Of a stretch of 64,000 nucleotides of DNA, positions 9,156 to 16,488 are shown piece after piece. The stretch is from Ornithomonoglobus_A sp045532455 (lineage in GTDB: Bacteria > Bacillota > Clostridia > UBA1381), in NCBI GenBank assembly GCA_045532455.1, contig JAZSFX010000012.1, positions 1 through 64,000 of the forward strand, read 5' to 3'. Made by a program: the position numbers and the translations under genes. Position 1 is the stretch's first letter. Every line of letters starts with the position of its first letter. Below the pieces are notes generated by a model. The model worked only from the letters and a program-made list of their open reading frames with translations. It did no database searches and was not told the origin of the DNA.

Positions 9156-10238
9156 TTATTCACCCACCTTATAGCTTATCATTATATCGTCATCAAAGGT
9201 TGTAATCTCGGGTGCGCTTAACATTATTGCATCGCTCATTTTAGAAATGCCGCAGCCACCCAAAAATGGAATTGAATTTCTGCCACCAACAAGCTTTGGT
9301 GCAATATAAATATCAAGCTGATTAACCTTTTTTGACTCGAGTATCGAGGCATTAAGCTCTGCACCCGCCTCAACCAATACGGAATCTATTTTTCTTTTTC
9401 CAAGTTCAATCATCAGTTCTTTTATGTCTACTCTGTTTTTATCTACCTTTGTTTTTATTACTTCGATACCCATAGCTTTTAAATTGTTGATTTTAGTTGT
9501 ATCATCAGCTATTGTTGCAACAATTGTCTGTATTTTATCGGCAGTTTTTGCAATCTGTGAGTCAAGCGGCAATTTAAGGTTGCTATCGCATATGACTCTT
9601 ATTGGATTTGACGGATTTTTACATCTGCAATTAAGCATTGGGTCATCTGCTAAAACTGTGCCTATACCCGTGAGAATTGCCGCACATTTCTTTCGTGTTT
9701 TATGAACATTCAATCGCGATAATTCATTTGTAATCCACTTTGAATCGCCGTTCTCGCAGGCAGTTTTTCCGTCTGCAGTTATTGCAGTTTTTAGTATAAC
9801 ATATGGTTCTTTTGTTGTTATATAATGGAAAAATATAGTGTTTAGCTTATCGCATTCATCTCTTAAGTAATTTTCTATAACTTCGATGCCTGCATTTCTT
9901 AATTGCTGTATTCCCTTACCTGCAACAAGCGGATTTGGGTCATATGATCCCACAAACACACGTTTTATTCCGCTTTGTATAACTGCCTCTGTACATGGCG
10001 GATTTGTTCCGTAATGACAGCATGGCTCTAAGGTTACATACATATCTGCACCCACAGGGGACTCTTTAAGGTTTTTTATTGCCTCGCGTTCTGCATGAAG
10101 CTTACCATATTTTGTGTGATAACCCTCGCCAATAATTTTATTATCCTTAACAATTACTGCACCAACAAGCGGATTGGGATTTACAAAACCCTCACCCAGC
10201 TTTGCCAATTCTATGGCTCTTTCCATAAACTTTGACAT
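9156..10238 (-). CDS. ribD: Bifunctional pyrimidine deaminase / reductase
   Basis: First gene of the riboflavin run, 360 residues. The N-terminal deaminase has the zinc site H48-A-E50 and P-C73-x8-C82; the C-terminal half is the RibD reductase, including the S-K-W-I-T-N segment and a G-A-E-L motif near the nucleotide site. The ATG at 10238 has a GGAG site 8-9 nt upstream; the alternative TTG at 10253 is rejected because it lies upstream of that site. It follows the FMN riboswitch and its terminator. Confidence 0.95.
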   Translation of the reverse strand: MSKFMERAIELAKLGEGFVNPNPLVGAVIVKDNKIIGEGYHTKYGKLHAEREAIKNLKESPVGADMYVTLEPCCHYGTNPPCTEAVIQSGIKRVFVGSYDPNPLVAGKGIQQLRNAGIEVIENYLRDECDKLNTIFFHYITTKEPYVILKTAITADGKTACENGDSKWITNELSRLNVHKTRKKCAAILTGIGTVLADDPMLNCRCKNPSNPIRVICDSNLKLPLDSQIAKTADKIQTIVATIADDTTKINNLKAMGIEVIKTKVDKNRVDIKELMIELGKRKIDSVLVEAGAELNASILESKKVNQLDIYIAPKLVGGRNSIPFLGGCGISKMSDAIMLSAPEITTFDDDIMISYKVGE

Positions 10239-10251
10239 CTTACTTCTCCTC

Positions 10252-10287
10252 AAACAAAAAATACCCCATATTAATACAGGGTATTTT
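10252..10287 (-). terminator. Expression-platform terminator of the FMN riboswitch
   Basis: On the minus strand a stem built from A-A-T-A-C-C-C and G-G-G-T-A-T-T arms with a loop of about 11 nt is followed by a T run, directly between the riboswitch and the ribD ribosome-binding site. This is the expected layout for transcriptional control by FMN. Confidence 0.8.
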
Positions 10288-10319
10288 GAGAAATCACAAA
10301 AAATATTAAAATATTTTTT

Positions 10320-10440
10320 CTCTCTCCTCCGGACTTTACCGTCGGTTTTGGAATTTCACCAAATCAGCCACATATGTGGGTCGCGGACTAAAAGCATACG
10401 CTTATCACCGCCGGTTATGAATTACACATACCCCGAGAAT
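10320..10440 (-). ncRNA. FMN riboswitch (RFN element)
   Basis: Reading the minus strand, the conserved RFN blocks appear in order: a CGGGG start with the flanking P1 strand, ACCGGCGGTGATAAGC, GTCCGCGA, TGGTGAAATTCCA, ACCGACGGT and AAAGTCCGGA followed by the closing P1 strand. The order and sequences match the aptamer upstream of riboflavin genes across bacteria. FMN binding should favour the terminator at 10252-10287 and switch the unit off. Confidence 0.96.
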
Positions 10441-10455
10441 AATATTTATAATACT

Positions 10456-10484
10456 ATTATATATGCTTTACTTATATTTGTCAA
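10456..10484 (-). promoter_or_regulatory. Promoter of the riboflavin unit
   Basis: Minus-strand TTGACA (10484-10479) and TATAAT (10461-10456) with a 17-nt spacer, placing the start site about 10 nt upstream of the riboswitch. Confidence 0.9.
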
Positions 10485-10506
10485 TAGCTTTTACATTAAA
10501 AATATT

Positions 10507-11538
10507 TTACAGTAAATCTGCTAATTCGAGAATAAGCTTTTCGCTCTTTTCCCAACCAAGACACGGATCGGTAATTGACTTACCGTATACACCCTCTTCA
10601 GGCTTTTGCGAACCGTCTTCGATATAGCTTTCTATCATAAGTCCTTTTACAAGCTTTTTAATATCATTATTATTCTTGCAGCTGTGAATAACGTCTTTTG
10701 CTATTCTTTCCTGCTCTAAGTATCTTTTACCTGAGTTTGCGTGGTTTGTATCGATAATAACACTTGGATTTTTCAAGCCACTCTTATCATATAATTCGCA
10801 AAGGGTTAATAAATCCTCATAATGATAGTTAGACATAGATTTACCTTGCTTATCTACATATCCCCTCAAGATTGCGTGTGCAAGCTCATTGCCTGCGCTT
10901 TTTACTTCCCAACCTCTGTATATGAATGTATGTGGGTGTTGTGCAGCAGTAATTGAATTCATCATAACCGACAAATCTCCGCCTGTTGGATTTTTCATAC
11001 CAACGGGAATATCAAGACCGCTTGCAGTTAATCTGTGTTTTTGATTTTCAACAGAACGCGCACCTATTGCAACATACGAAAGAATATCCGATAAGTATCT
11101 GTAATTTTCGGGATATAGCATTTCGTCTGCACAAGTGAAGCCTGTTTCATTAATTGCTCTCATATGAAGCTTTCGGATTGCAACTACACCCTCAAGCATA
11201 TCCTCGCCTTGAACAGGGTTTGGCTGATGCAACATTCCCTTGTAGCCATCACCTGTTGTTCGCGGCTTATTTGTGTATATTCTCGGTATAATAAATATTT
11301 TGTCCTCTACCTTTTCCTGAACTTTTCTTAGTCTTGTAATATAATCAATTACACTGTCCTCGTTATCTGCTGAACATGGACCTATAATAAGCATAAATTT
11401 ATCCGAGTTACCGCATAAAATATCTTTAATTTCGGTATCTCTTTCTTCTTTTAGCTTTATCATTTTATCGCATATGGGATATTGTGCCTTAATATCCATA
11501 GGTATTGGTAATTTTCTTATAAAATTCATATTTTTCAT
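10507..11538 (-). CDS. aroF: 3-deoxy-7-phosphoheptulonate synthase, class I
   Basis: DAHP synthase of 343 residues, the entry enzyme of the shikimate pathway joining phosphoenolpyruvate and erythrose 4-phosphate. It is of the AroFGH type: an N-terminal extension, I-G-P-C-S-A near residue 52-57, the K-P-R-T segment and the C-terminal D-x-N-H-x-N-S metal site. Enzymes of this type are usually feedback-inhibited by aromatic amino acids. It is the last gene of pheA-tyrA-aroF, 22 nt behind tyrA, so it should share the attenuator. Confidence 0.95.
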   Translation of the reverse strand: MKNMNFIRKLPIPMDIKAQYPICDKMIKLKEERDTEIKDILCGNSDKFMLIIGPCSADNEDSVIDYITRLRKVQEKVEDKIFIIPRIYTNKPRTTGDGYKGMLHQPNPVQGEDMLEGVVAIRKLHMRAINETGFTCADEMLYPENYRYLSDILSYVAIGARSVENQKHRLTASGLDIPVGMKNPTGGDLSVMMNSITAAQHPHTFIYRGWEVKSAGNELAHAILRGYVDKQGKSMSNYHYEDLLTLCELYDKSGLKNPSVIIDTNHANSGKRYLEQERIAKDVIHSCKNNNDIKKLVKGLMIESYIEDGSQKPEEGVYGKSITDPCLGWEKSEKLILELADLL

Positions 11539-11560
11539 TGTATTTTAATCCTTTCTTGAT

Positions 11561-12415
11561 TTATTTATCAAATAATGCCCTGCGCTTGGTTGAGTATTGC
11601 ATCATTTTCCGCATACCGTCAATGTCATCTGTTTCGAGCATTTGTTTTAAACTTAAAAATTGATTTAAGAACATATCCATTTGCTCTAAGAGTGCATCTT
11701 TATTTGCAACAAACAGCTCACTCCACATTTCGTCGTTAATTCTTGCAATTCTTGTGAGGTCTCTGAACGAGTCCCCCGTAAATTTTTCGATATTTTTGCA
11801 ATCGTTACATGTCATTAACGTTATAGCAATGCAGTGTGTCAACTGCGATACAAAGCCTATCATTTCGTCATGTTCCTCAGGTGATAGCACCGAAACATTC
11901 GAAAATCCAAGCAATCTTCCAAGCTCTTTGCAATTTTCTATTGCTCTATCCGTGTTTTTCTTTGTGGGTGTTACTATATAGTTTGCACCGATAAACATTT
12001 TATCTGTACTGTTTTGTACCCCCGAGGATTCTTTTCCCGCCATGGGGTGAGCACTGATAAATTCCACGTCGTCTCTTAAAATATCCTGAATTTTGTATAC
12101 AATGCTTCTTTTAACACCCGTTACGTCTGTAATCATCGCGCCAGGTTTAAAATATTTCTGATTATTTTCTATCCATTCGAGGAAGATGTGCGGATACAGT
12201 GCAAAAATCACAATATCTGCTTTACCTATCATATCTGCGTCAATTTCTGTTGTGCCCTCATCTATAATATTTTCTTTAAGGGCATACTCAACAGATGATT
12301 TATCTTTTGTGATTGTACTTATGTGAAAGCCATATCTTTTGAGCGCTTTTGCATAGCTTCCGCCCAAAAGACCCATACCTACAATCAGTATATTTTTTGA
12401 TATATCAACTAACAT
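11561..12415 (-). CDS. tyrA: Prephenate dehydrogenase
   Basis: NAD(P)-dependent dehydrogenase of 284 residues giving 4-hydroxyphenylpyruvate for tyrosine. The Rossmann motif is G-M-G-L-L-G-G near residues 13-19; the catalytic S-A-H-P-M-A-G segment lies near 121-127. No ACT domain is attached, unlike many Bacillus TyrA proteins. It lies between pheA (18-nt gap) and aroF. Confidence 0.94.
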   Translation of the reverse strand: MLVDISKNILIVGMGLLGGSYAKALKRYGFHISTITKDKSSVEYALKENIIDEGTTEIDADMIGKADIVIFALYPHIFLEWIENNQKYFKPGAMITDVTGVKRSIVYKIQDILRDDVEFISAHPMAGKESSGVQNSTDKMFIGANYIVTPTKKNTDRAIENCKELGRLLGFSNVSVLSPEEHDEMIGFVSQLTHCIAITLMTCNDCKNIEKFTGDSFRDLTRIARINDEMWSELFVANKDALLEQMDMFLNQFLSLKQMLETDDIDGMRKMMQYSTKRRALFDK

Positions 12416-12433
12416 TTTATTACCTTCTTTACC

Positions 12434-13534
12434 TTATAGAATTATATTATTGCAAAAAGTACCCAGAACCTTTAACTTATCGCAATATTTTTTAAGCTCG
12501 TTTATCATTTCTTCACCGTTTGGTGTGTCTACATTTGCATCAAGCTCAACATAAAAATAATATTGCCACGATTGCTCTTTCATTGGTCTGCTTCTAAGCG
12601 CAGTCATATTAAAATTATGTTTACCGATAATATCAATAGCTTTAACAAGTGCACCTGCTTCGTTAGATACAGTAAACATTAAAATTGAATTACTGTTATT
12701 ATCGCCTTTATACTTCGACTTAGACAAAACTGCAAATCTTGTTGTGTTGGAATTGCTTTTGTTTATATCGTGGTCAAGTATCTTTAAATTATATAAACGG
12801 GCGGTGTCGGAGCTTGCAATTGCAGCAACAGTTTTGTCGTTCTTTTCGTAAACGTACTTTCCTGCCACTGCGGTATTGGTTGCCTCTATTATGTTTAAAT
12901 TATGCTCGTTTATGTATTCGCCACACTGACTCAGTGCCTGAGGATGACTTATAACTGTTTTGATGTCCGAAAGACTCGCGCCCTCAACACCCAATAAATT
13001 CTGAACAATTTCTAACTGATATACTCCGTTTACATATAACGACCCCGAAAACATAAGGTCGATAACGCCTCCAACCTCGCCTGCATAGCTGTTTTCTATA
13101 GGAAGTACCGCAACGTCGCATTTTCCATTCTCAACGTCTCTGTATGCAGCTTTGAAATCTCGGTGCGATATTTTTTGTCCGTCGGGGAAAATTTTATTTG
13201 CCGCAATCTGTGCAAATGCACCCTCTACACCGCTATATGCAATTTTGAGGCCTTGTTGTAATCTATACTGATAATTTTTAGAAAGCTCCATAATATTTTT
13301 AATAAAATCAACATAGTAGCTGCCAATAATTTCTTCGTCTACGTATTTTGAATTTTTAGCAATTACCTTTTCTTCTCTCTCTTTATCAAGTATAGGCAGT
13401 CCGTGTTCCTTTTTATAATCCGAAACAATTTCTACCGCCCTCATTCTCTCTACAAAAAGTTTTGCCATCTCCTTATCAATACGGTTAATTTGTTCTCTTG
13501 CATAGTCTAATGATTTAATTATTTTTTCCTCCAC
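12434..13534 (-). CDS. pheA: Bifunctional chorismate mutase / prephenate dehydratase (P-protein)
   Basis: P-protein of about 366 residues: an AroQ-type chorismate mutase (about 8-95), the prephenate dehydratase domain (about 98-275, with the S-N-S-N-T-T-R-F motif) and a C-terminal ACT domain (about 285-360) that normally binds Phe, here with S-R-P-M in the usual E-S-R-P position. The start is unclear: the only upstream in-frame codon is GTG at 13534, yet the GGAGG (13532-13528) lies at and after it, leaving ATA at 13522 or ATT at 13519 at normal spacing. First structural gene behind the leader peptide attenuator. Confidence 0.92.
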   Translation of the reverse strand: MEEKIIKSLDYAREQINRIDKEMAKLFVERMRAVEIVSDYKKEHGLPILDKEREEKVIAKNSKYVDEEIIGSYYVDFIKNIMELSKNYQYRLQQGLKIAYSGVEGAFAQIAANKIFPDGQKISHRDFKAAYRDVENGKCDVAVLPIENSYAGEVGGVIDLMFSGSLYVNGVYQLEIVQNLLGVEGASLSDIKTVISHPQALSQCGEYINEHNLNIIEATNTAVAGKYVYEKNDKTVAAIASSDTARLYNLKILDHDINKSNSNTTRFAVLSKSKYKGDNNSNSILMFTVSNEAGALVKAIDIIGKHNFNMTALRSRPMKEQSWQYYFYVELDANVDTPNGEEMINELKKYCDKLKVLGTFCNNIIL

Positions 13535-13540
13535 ACTAAT

Positions 13541-13580
13541 TTAAAAATAAAACCCTCACCTGTGTATTACAAGTGAGGGT
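13541..13580 (-). terminator. Attenuator terminator before pheA
   Basis: A 12-bp stem (13569-13580 with 13552-13563, one G-U pair, 5-nt loop) followed on the minus strand by T-T-T-A-T-T-T-T-T. It lies between the leader peptide stop and pheA. Its promoter-proximal arm can pair instead with codons 33-35 of the leader ORF (13618-13625), 7 of 8 positions. Confidence 0.88.
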
Positions 13581-13610
13581 GTATAAATCATACAATTAGA
13601 TATCTACATA

Positions 13611-13721
13611 TTATTTAACCTTCACAAGTAACATTTTCGTAGCAAAACAAGCATAGCTAAAATAAAAAGCTACGCTAAAATAAAACAAAAATGACATTAC
13701 GTTTGCAAAAGTTGTAAGCAT
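13611..13721 (-). CDS. Phe/Tyr-rich leader peptide of the pheA-tyrA-aroF attenuator
   Basis: A 36-codon ORF with ATG at 13721 and TAA at 13613-13611, preceded by GGAGG (13731-13735) at 9-nt spacing. The peptide has 7 Phe (positions 5, 11, 13, 15, 19, 21, 26) and 3 Tyr (14, 20, 23), clustered at 11-26. It lies downstream of a strong promoter and upstream of a terminator and of genes that make Phe and Tyr. Its last codons (GTG AAG GTT) can form an antiterminator with the first arm of the terminator, so a ribosome stalled at the Phe/Tyr codons would permit readthrough, and one reaching the stop would favour termination. Layout seen directly; mechanism inferred from the E. coli pheL/trpL model. 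Confidence 0.85.
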   Translation of the reverse strand: MLTTFANVMSFLFYFSVAFYFSYACFATKMLLVKVK

Positions 13722-13751
13722 ATATTTTATCCTCCAAAAAACTTTAAACAT

Positions 13752-13780
13752 ATTCTACACCTTTTTTTTAAGTTTGTCAA
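13752..13780 (-). promoter_or_regulatory. Promoter of the phe leader and pheA-tyrA-aroF
   Basis: Minus-strand TTGACA (13780-13775) and TAGAAT (13757-13752), 17-nt spacer. Transcription should start near 13745, about 24 nt before the leader peptide ATG. Confidence 0.87.
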
Positions 13781-13810
13781 TAGTTTTTTTATTTTATTTT
13801 TAAATATATC

Positions 13811-13839
13811 TTGACTAAACGAAATATAAATATTATAAT
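13811..13839 (+). promoter_or_regulatory. Promoter of cysK
   Basis: TTGACT (13811-13816) and TATAAT (13834-13839), 17-nt spacer, divergent from the phe promoter. The predicted start near 13846 leaves a 59-nt leader. Confidence 0.85.
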
Positions 13840-13904
13840 TATGTAGTATGGAATTATTTGTAAATAAACTTGTGCTGACGTATGGCGGCGGAATGGAGAT
13901 TTTT

Positions 13905-14834
13905 ATGATATATAGCAACATACTTGAGGCAATTGGCAACACACCTCTTGTAAGACTTAATAATATGACAGATGAAAACGACGCGCAAATTCTTGTTAAG
14001 TTTGAAGCAGTTAATATCGGTGGTTCTATAAAAACAAGAACTGCATATAATATGCTCAAGGTTGCTGAAGAAAAGGGTTTGATTAACAAGGATAGCATTA
14101 TAGTTGAGCCTACAAGCGGAAATCAGGGTATTGGTTTAGCACTTGTAAGCGCAGTAAAAGGATACAAGGCTATAATAATTATGCCCGATTCGGTAAGCAG
14201 TGAGCGCAAAAAGATTGTAGAGCATTACGGTGCTGAGGTTATATTAATTCATGATGATGGTGATATTGGCGAATGTATAAAAAAATGTACCGAGACCGCA
14301 CTAAAAATGGCTGAAGAAAACAAAAATGTATATGTACCGCAACAGTTTGAAAATATAGCAAACATAATGGCACACAAAAATAACACCGCACTCGAAATTT
14401 TAGAACAGGCAGACTGTACTATTGACGGTTTTTGCGCAGGCATCGGCACAGGCGGAACAATCACGGGTATTGGCGAGGTTTTAAAAGAGCATAATCCCGA
14501 CATGACAATCTGGGCAGTTGAGCCTGAAAATGCCGCAATTCTTGCAGGCGGTAATATCGGAACTCATTTGCAGATGGGTATTGGTGATGGAATTATTCCA
14601 AAAATTCTTAATTGCGATATTTACAGTGATATTTGCATTGTTTCTGACTACGAGGCAATACATACCTCAAAGCTTCTTGCAAGAAAAGAAGGTCTTATGT
14701 GCGGAATATCTGGCGGAACGAACGTTGCCGCAGCCATTAAAATGGCAAAAATGTTAGGCAAAGGAAAAACAGTTGTAACTGTATTACCCGATACTGCAGA
14801 AAGATATTTCTCCACACCATTATTTGAAGATTAA
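13905..14834 (+). CDS. cysK: PLP-dependent cysteine synthase
   Basis: O-acetylserine sulfhydrylase family protein of 309 residues, making cysteine from O-acetylserine and sulfide. The PLP lysine is K43 in G-G-S-I-K-T-R; most CysK proteins have K-D-R there. The phosphate loop G-T-G-G-T-I-T-G and the asparagine loop T-S-G-N-Q-G are present (usually T-S-G-N-T-G). The start at 13905 has GGAG 6 nt upstream; an upstream in-frame ATG at 13848 would fall at the transcription start. A diverged CysK or cystathionine synthase relative is possible. Monocistronic, ending at a bidirectional terminator. Confidence 0.88.
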   Translation: MIYSNILEAIGNTPLVRLNNMTDENDAQILVKFEAVNIGGSIKTRTAYNMLKVAEEKGLINKDSIIVEPTSGNQGIGLALVSAVKGYKAIIIMPDSVSSERKKIVEHYGAEVILIHDDGDIGECIKKCTETALKMAEENKNVYVPQQFENIANIMAHKNNTALEILEQADCTIDGFCAGIGTGGTITGIGEVLKEHNPDMTIWAVEPENAAILAGGNIGTHLQMGIGDGIIPKILNCDIYSDICIVSDYEAIHTSKLLARKEGLMCGISGGTNVAAAIKMAKMLGKGKTVVTVLPDTAERYFSTPLFED

Positions 14835-14844
14835 TATTTTACAT

Positions 14845-14886
14845 AAAAAAACAGTTTCCGTATTTTAACGGAAACTGTTTTTTATT
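14845..14886. terminator. Bidirectional terminator between cysK and rpiB
   Basis: A 13-bp stem (14849-14861 with 14868-14880, 6-nt loop) flanked by an A run on the left and a T run on the right, so it can end both converging transcripts. Confidence 0.92.
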
Positions 14887-15322
14887 AAAAATTTTCAATT
14901 TGGTGTATTTTCTTTATTCTATCGTTATGTCTGCCGCCTTCAAATTCTGCATTAAGCCATGCATCAACAATAGTATAAGCCAATTCTCTGCCTAACACTC
15001 TGCCGCCAAGACAAATAACATTTGCATTATTATGTACCTTTGACATTGTTGCGCTGAATGTATCCGAACAAAGTGCGGCTCTTATTCCTTTAAATTTGTT
15101 TGCAGCCATAGATATACCTATGCCTGTTCCGCAGACTAATATTCCACCCTCACACTCACCGTCAAGAATAGCCTGACACACAGGCTTTGCACAATCAGGA
15201 TAATCTACACTATCCTCACTGTATGTACCAAAATCCTTGACTTCTATGCCTTTTTTATGTAAGTGTTCAATAACATAGTTTTTTAATTCAAAACCACCGT
15301 GGTCGCTTCCTATTGCTATCAT
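14885..15322 (-). CDS. rpiB: Ribose 5-phosphate isomerase B
   Basis: RpiB of 145 residues, interconverting ribose 5-phosphate and ribulose 5-phosphate. The start carries the S-D-H-G-G-F-E-L-K phosphate-binding segment; the catalytic Cys is in L-V-C-G-T-G-I-G, and the D-Y-P-D-C-A segment is typical. A role in allose-phosphate isomerisation is possible for some relatives. Its ATG overlaps the tsaB stop by 4 nt. Confidence 0.94.
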   Translation of the reverse strand: MIAIGSDHGGFELKNYVIEHLHKKGIEVKDFGTYSEDSVDYPDCAKPVCQAILDGECEGGILVCGTGIGISMAANKFKGIRAALCSDTFSATMSKVHNNANVICLGGRVLGRELAYTIVDAWLNAEFEGGRHNDRIKKIHQIENF

Positions 15323-16035
15323 TGTATGTCTTCCCCCTGTTTTTTTATTTTCTCCTCGTATTCTCTTTCAGCCTGAGATTTTTTTAAATACATAGGCTGT
15401 AAAGACAAATACGTATCTGTTTCACCCATTTTTGCTTTTTCTATCGCAAGCATTGCAACAGATGAAGCACGCGTCTGACAAAAAGCCTCGGGAGCAAAAA
15501 ATGCTCTTTCTCCCAGACGCTCTGTTATATAATCACGGTATACTTCAACTCCGTCGCCTGTGAACATAACGTCTAATAACTCGCCACAATCATTAATACA
15601 TTCATCAATAGTCATTGCCTCAATATCACTTAAAGCTCTGAAACCGTCGTCCCATATATATGATGCAGTATAAACACTGTTGCGTCTTGCGTCCATAATT
15701 GGTATGATTATATGCTCACAGCAAGGTATTGAATATGCAAGTGCTTCGAGCGTACTCACTCCGACCACCGGCTTGTTTGTACTGTGTGCAAGCGCTTTTA
15801 TTGCAGCAACACCTATACGCAGTCCTGTAAATGAGCCGGGACCGTTTGCAACTGCAAACAAATCTATATCCTTTATTGTGAGTGATAAGTCTTTTAAAAG
15901 ACTTTCCATAAGTCCCATTATAAGTTGTGAGTGTTTTTTCTTATTGTTGATTGTATACTCACCTAAAAGTCTGTTATCTTCAACTACTGCAACCGAAGCA
16001 GCATTTGTTGCGGTATCTATTGCAAGAACTCTCAT
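15319..16035 (-). CDS. tsaB: tRNA t6A modification protein TsaB
   Basis: Inactive ASKHA-fold paralogue of TsaD, 238 residues, which scaffolds threonylcarbamoyladenosine formation at A37 of ANN-decoding tRNAs. The N-terminus reads L-A-I-D-T-A-T and the V-A-N-G-P-G-S-F-T-G-L-R-I-G motif lies near residues 62-75. It lies 9 nt after tsaE, the usual pairing; tsaD and tsaC are not in the window. Confidence 0.93.
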   Translation of the reverse strand: MRVLAIDTATNAASVAVVEDNRLLGEYTINNKKKHSQLIMGLMESLLKDLSLTIKDIDLFAVANGPGSFTGLRIGVAAIKALAHSTNKPVVGVSTLEALAYSIPCCEHIIIPIMDARRNSVYTASYIWDDGFRALSDIEAMTIDECINDCGELLDVMFTGDGVEVYRDYITERLGERAFFAPEAFCQTRASSVAMLAIEKAKMGETDTYLSLQPMYLKKSQAEREYEEKIKKQGEDIQ

Positions 16036-16044
16036 TATATTACT

Positions 16045-16485
16045 TTAAGCCTCCATTGTATCGGGAGTTTGTATTATTATTATTTTTCTATATCCGTCTC
16101 CCTTGGAATAGTCGGTATTTATTGTAACGGTGTATCTCTCTTTTGGAAGAATATCCTCTATAAGCTGCGCCCATTCGATAATACATATGCCATCGCCATC
16201 TATATATTCCTCGTATCCTATTTCGTACATTTCATCACTGTCCGAAATGCGATACACATCAAAATGATATAAGTCAATATCACCTTTGTACTCATTCACA
16301 ATAGTAAATGTAGGACTTGTTATATAATCTTCTATTCCCAAAACGCGCGCCATTTGTCGTACAAACTCGGTTTTGCCTGCACCCAAATCACCGTACATAC
16401 AAACAACGTCGCCTTTTTTTAGCTTTTTTGCAAAATCGATGGCAACTTTTTTTGTTCCATCTATATCATTAACTTCAAAAATCAT
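16045..16485 (-). CDS. tsaE: tRNA t6A modification ATPase TsaE
   Basis: P-loop ATPase of 146 residues that drives the TsaBDE complex. Walker A is G-D-L-G-A-G-K-T at about 33-40, followed by the S-P-T-F-T-I-V-N-E-Y segment typical of TsaE. It lies 3 nt after fhs. Confidence 0.94.
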   Translation of the reverse strand: MIFEVNDIDGTKKVAIDFAKKLKKGDVVCMYGDLGAGKTEFVRQMARVLGIEDYITSPTFTIVNEYKGDIDLYHFDVYRISDSDEMYEIGYEEYIDGDGICIIEWAQLIEDILPKERYTVTINTDYSKGDGYRKIIIIQTPDTMEA

Positions 16486-16488
16486 ATT

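Noticed and set aside
13541..13745. T-box riboswitch upstream of pheA
   Set aside because: No T-box consensus, specifier loop or stem I; the leader is too short and is filled by the Phe/Tyr-rich ORF.
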